Source of the DNA: Halichondria panicea
Lineage: Eukaryota; Porifera; Demospongiae; Suberitida; Halichondriidae
Reading direction: 5' to 3'
NCBI RefSeq assembly: GCF_963675165.1
Contig: NC_087377.1
Coordinates: 4,095,899 to 4,159,898, forward strand
DNA length: 64,000 nt
Part shown: piece by piece, positions 60,209-64,000 of the stretch
How positions within the stretch are numbered: the first letter of the stretch is position 1
Layout of the letters: every line of letters begins with the position of its first letter
Program-made: the position numbers and the translations under genes
Notes under the pieces: model-generated
What the model saw: the letters and a program-made list of their open reading frames with translations, nothing else
Database searches by the model: none
What the model was told of the DNA's origin: nothing

Positions 60209-60598
60209 ATGGTTGTGTCAGTGCTTCAGTACATGAAGCGCCGGCAACCAAACGGCAAACTGTACTGTCTCCCCTGCTACATGCAGGCGGTGGGAAGTGT
60301 TACCGTATATGTGTTTCAGGGTCACGCAACTTGCAGTTTACTCAAACCCTGTTTAGAAGACCTTAAGCAAATCAAAGAATTGTTTGAGGATGGTGTATTG
60401 TCACAAGAATTTATGGAACAAAAAACATACTATGACATCGTGGCATGCGTACAAGTGGGTGTTGTATGCCTTACACGATATGTGGACACGTACACAACTA
60501 GGCGTGGTTTTGTATCCCGTTGCTATGGGCATTGCTATGGGCATGCAATATGCACAATTATTGTGCATGCCTCGGTAGTTAATAATATTATAAGATGA
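60209..60598 (+). CDS. Hypothetical Cys-rich protein with SHOCT-like helix
   Basis: An open frame encodes YMKRRQPNGKLYCLPCYMQA (a CxxC pair), HATCSLLKPCLEDL, then KQIKELFEDGVLSQEFMEQK, an amphipathic helix-turn-helix of the short SHOCT-like kind (LxxLFxxGxxxxxEFxxxK). After YYDIVACVQ the composition becomes unlike a protein, so the exon may end near 60448. A splice donor was not settled. Function unknown. Confidence 0.4.
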   Translation: MVVSVLQYMKRRQPNGKLYCLPCYMQAVGSVTVYVFQGHATCSLLKPCLEDLKQIKELFEDGVLSQEFMEQKTYYDIVACVQVGVVCLTRYVDTYTTRRGFVSRCYGHCYGHAICTIIVHASVVNNIIR

Positions 60599-61562
60599 AG
60601 TGTCTAAGGACCAACAGGTACTAATTACTTGTGACTATTACTTTTGTCCAAGAAAGGACTTGATTTCTCTGAAATTTACGAGCATTGCTTCTAGCAAGTA
60701 TTCACGAGAAAGATTCCAAAAAAACAGAGAGGCAGGGGCTGTGGTGCAGGTGCAGGAGGTAGGAGTGTCTACGTAAGTATTGAAGTTTTATATTAATTAA
60801 TAGTGTTGTTTAAACTTTCCATAATTTCCTCCATCTGCAGATATTCAATGTACCAGTGACTATCAATCACTGCCAATCCTATGTAAAACCTACTGTCACC
60901 AGCTTACTTTCCACTTTGCGTATGCGCATGTCATTGCTAAGAAACTACACAGCATATGGCTCCAAGAGTGATATATGTATATATCCAGGAGTCCTATCCT
61001 GTTCAAGATGAAGCACTTTATAGCAGTGTGTCTGGTCCTCTCCGCTATACTGTCATGCATGGATACACATTTATAGCTGTGTCAGTCCATGTGCTTTGTC
61101 TCTACTGTTAATGCGTTTTCTCTGAACGTTAACTGTCAATGGGGGGGAGATGCCATTGCTGAGACCACCATACTGAGATTTGGTGAGCAGCTACTAGTAT
61201 ACATGTAGCCATGGCAACTATTGTCTGATAGACAAGTACACACAATACATGTATTCGCTAGCTGTCCTACTGTGTGTGCTAGCCAACAAAGCTGACAAAG
61301 GAAGTTGAAAAGGAAGCAAAGCTTGCAATGTAGATAAAAAACTATCTGTCTGGAATGGCCGTACGGATAGTTCCCATTGTCATTGTCACATAATAATGTC
61401 TCTTTTTGCTGCAGATCTGTGGTTCAAGTGGGAGTAAGAACCTCTACTCAGAGGTAACCTAAAAAGTTGCCAGAACATTGGCTCAGAAGAAATACACAAC
61501 TGACAATCGTAAATATATGGCGCCGCACATTTTGTAGCCACAGGAGCGAAAGGGTCTCTGTG
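60599..61562. other. Non-coding region
   Basis: 60710-60850 resembles 26690-26830 (the GTGTCTAC/GTAAGTATTGAAGTT block and the CATAATTTCCTC block), so it is an interspersed repeat. No gene supported. Confidence 0.4.
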
Positions 61563-62755
61563 CAATGTGCATGTGGCTCTCCCTGCATGTCCGTAGTTCA
61601 GTTACCATGCATGTGTGATGATCCATAATTATGCACACAGCTAGCTACTGTTGTACGAATATATAATTATGCTTTGTATATAATATTTATGGGCAGTCCC
61701 ATTACAGTGCTCAATGAAACTGGAAAGTCGAGATGTGCTCTCTCACTCGATCATATTATATAGGGCCACTGTATCGTCCTATGCAAATTTTATAGAAAGA
61801 TCAGCAAAATCCACACTTCCATATGTGATCGACTATCCATTCCTGAAGGAATGTCTAAGTAGAGCAAAACAACTCCTCTATAGACCAGCAGGAGACATAT
61901 ACAATGGTGCAAGGGATCTCGTGTTCCTATATAACAGCACCCTACGTCACTACCAACTTTAATGTGGGCAGTGATGAGAGGTAAGAGACGATACAATTGC
62001 TTAGATCAATAGGCACATCAGGAGCTTCATTCTGTAGCAAGAGACAGTGTTCCTCGCAAAACCCCTTATTGCGAATTGGAGAGTTTGTACATGCAGTCAC
62101 ACAAAAAAAGTTCGCCCAAGAAGGAGATGGAAAGGATGAAAAGAGCATTGAATTATTATTTGAGATGAGCCTGCATGGCTGCAATGTGCATGTGGCTCTC
62201 CCTGCATGTCCGTAGTTCAGTGTACGAATATATAATTATGCTTTGAAGCCGACTTTCTTTAAAATAAATATCAACGTGTATCACATGACAACAAGGCGAG
62301 GTTGCTGACTTCAATCTTGACTGACTGCCCTTGCTATAATATTTGTATAATATTATATTGTCTACCAGTGTCTAGTGTCATTGAAAAAGTGCAGGCAGTG
62401 ACAAGGACAGTGAAATTATATTGTATAATATAATATAAAATATAATATTTATGGGCAGTCCCATTACAGTGCTCAATGAAACTGGAAAGTCGAGATGTGC
62501 TCTCTCCCTCGATCATATTATATAGGGCCACTGTATCGTCCTATGTAAATTTTATAGAAAGATCAGCAAAATCTACACTTCCGTATGTGATCGACTATCC
62601 ATTCCTGAAGGAATGTCCAAGTAGAGCAAAGCAACTCCTCTAGACCTGCAGGAGACATAATTATACAATGGTGCTAAAGTCAGCAAGAGATCTCGTGTTC
62701 CTATATATCAGCACCCTACGTCACTACCAACTTTAATGTGGGCAAGAATAAAAAT
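61563..62755. repeat. Tandem duplication of a coding-like segment
   Basis: Unit 1 (61563-62181) and unit 2 (62182-62755) both start ATGTGCATGTGGCTCTCCCT. Both contain TATTTATGGGCAGTCCCATT, the segment encoding VSSYANFIERSAKSTLPYVI, and the end CACTACCAACTTTAATGTGG. Unit 2 has lost bases (for example a CTCCTCTAGACC stop), so only unit 1 keeps the frame. Confidence 0.8.
61714..61962 (+). CDS. Hypothetical C-terminal exon, unit 1
   Basis: The open frame encodes YRATVSSYANFIERSAKSTL, PYVIDYPFLKECLSRAKQLL and GARDLVFLYNSTLRHYQL, then TAA. It has a globular, helical composition and I do not recognise it. A downstream repeat of the same segment (62455-62740) is broken. Splice borders are unclear. 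Confidence 0.4.
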   Translation: MKLESRDVLSHSIILYRATVSSYANFIERSAKSTLPYVIDYPFLKECLSRAKQLLYRPAGDIYNGARDLVFLYNSTLRHYQL

Positions 62756-62937
62756 CAAAACAGCTATTTATAAAAAATAATCGGGTGCTTATTGTTATTG
62801 GCCACCCGCACCTCCCCCACGTCGTCCCGAGGAAGGCAAAGAAAGAATAGTTAATATCTACCATGGACAAGTGAACTTTTAGAATGATAGATGAACAGTG
62901 TATTTATTGTTATTGTCTTTAAATTTATAACATTTCA

Positions 62938-63783
62938 AAAGTCTGTGGAGAACCACTGGGACTCCCTCCACAGTCCACAGTGTGGAAGAATTTACGAAGG
63001 CAAAGCAACTTGCAGAGCTCTTGTAAAACTAATCCAGATTACCAAAAACATTGGAATCGAGGTTCGCGAAACATGTTTATACCCTCGAAATAATTATGAC
63101 CCACTATACACAGTATACAGTACATGCATGTGTGTATAGTGTGACTGCAGCTGTTAGTTGGCATGCATAGCAGGGATATGCCCACACTGGTACGTGGTGG
63201 TGGTGGTTGGTACTGACCACCTTTAGACAAAAACTCATATGGTAAAAGAGGCAAATTTTGTGTGATGATCATTGATCTGAAATAGCCAGCACTTAGGAAA
63301 GTTGTAGTAAGTGTGTGGTGTTGCACGTATATATCATACTTTTGCCATCGATTCTACTCCTTCTTTGCAGCCTCCACTCGCCTAATATGGATGCCCCACC
63401 CTATCCCTATGATATAGCCATCTCAGTGTTGGGCTCCATTGCTGTGGTGATCATCATCGTTATTGTAGTGTTAATACTATATCTTCTCTTCGATCACTAC
63501 TTTGTGTGCCACCGCCGCTCCTCCATGGCCGGTAAAATATTCATACTATAATTTATTATTCGTAATACCATAATTATAGCGCGAAATTTTCAAAGCACAA
63601 TAAATTTTATTTCAAAGCACTTAAATTTATAACATTTCAAAAGCCTGGAAACGTCTGTGGAGAACCACTGGGACTCCCTCCACAGTGTGGAAGAATTTAC
63701 GCAGGCAAAGTAAACCTGAGGCTGCAACTTGCAGAGCTCTTGTAAAACTAATCCAGATTACCAAAAACATTGGGATCGAGGTA
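62938..63783 (+). repeat. Duplicated ~125-bp segment flanking a membrane-span exon
   Basis: GTGGAGAACCACTGGGACTC ... CAGAGCTCTTGTAAAACTAA ... ACATTGGAATCGAGG at 62938-63066 is repeated with small indels at 63648-63783. The two copies lie on either side of the exon at 63371-63531. Confidence 0.75.
63371..63531 (+). CDS. Transmembrane exon of a gene leaving the window
   Basis: Acceptor CTTCTTTGCAG and donor GTAAAA frame an exon encoding MDAPPYPYDIAISVLG, a strongly hydrophobic span (SIAVVIIIVIVVLILYLLF), then HYFVCHRRSSMAG. Small residues and a Cys/His/Arg-rich stop-transfer follow the span, so this looks like the single-pass membrane exon of a cell-surface protein. The other exons are not identified. 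Confidence 0.6.
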
Positions 63784-64000
63784 AAACTGAAGCATATGGA
63801 TTGCATATGAGTGCTTTATGTTTGATTCTGTGCTTTGTACTGGCTCAGCATTTTTACCCTTATCCATTAAGACCTCAAATGGAAGAAACTGTGCGTCGAT
63901 CCCATCGTTGCAGAGGGTAATTGTTTTCGGAAGTGACGATGTATTCGAACAGCCGCTCAAGTCGAATATTGTATATCATACACTAACAAAATTGTGTTTT

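Overview
The window looks like genomic DNA from an early-branching animal, most likely a demosponge. This is inference: it has split genes with many short GT-AG introns, metazoan receptor domains (EGF, NIDO, AMOP, TGF-beta receptor ectodomain and kinase, FYVE, HECT, UBX), AT-rich intergenic DNA full of short palindromic elements, and no bacterial gene organisation. No tRNA, rRNA or CRISPR array was seen. Splice sites were placed by eye from GT/AG signals and reading-frame continuity; no alignment was run. || Layout. 1-2.1 kb: 3' part of a secreted EGF-NIDO-AMOP gene. 4.8-16.4 kb: a complete 13-exon gene for a type II TGF-beta/activin-like receptor Ser/Thr kinase. Its ectodomain is unusual: three-finger module, two EGF modules, second three-finger module. 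16.1-18.4 kb: a 1.1 kb tandem duplication carrying the receptor's last exon and, on the minus strand, the 3' end of a convergent FYVE-finger gene. 18.4-27 kb: a repeat graveyard with LINE reverse-transcriptase scraps, a RecQ-like helicase scrap, a DDE transposase scrap, MITEs and several copies of a roughly 550-bp interspersed repeat. 27.9-29.2 kb: three exons of an unrecognised gene with palindromic elements in both introns. || 29.7-59 kb is one large rearranged block. A 3.1 kb segment (an integrase-like DDE gene plus the last exon of a HECT ligase) occurs at both ends in inverted orientation. Between the arms a 10,871-bp segment is present twice in direct orientation, separated by a 200-N gap. 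It carries the 5' exons of a UBX-HECT ubiquitin-ligase gene. Only the second copy runs on into the HECT exon, which has a one-base frameshift just before the catalytic cysteine. The direct copies have equal length and are nearly identical, so an assembly (haplotype) duplication is likely. The inverted arms differ slightly and may be real. || 59-64 kb: small locally duplicated coding-like fragments and a membrane-span exon of a gene running off the window. || The receptor gene is the best-supported and most interesting gene: all exon phases join and total exactly 729 codons. Second in interest is the UBX-HECT gene flanked by inverted integrase arms.
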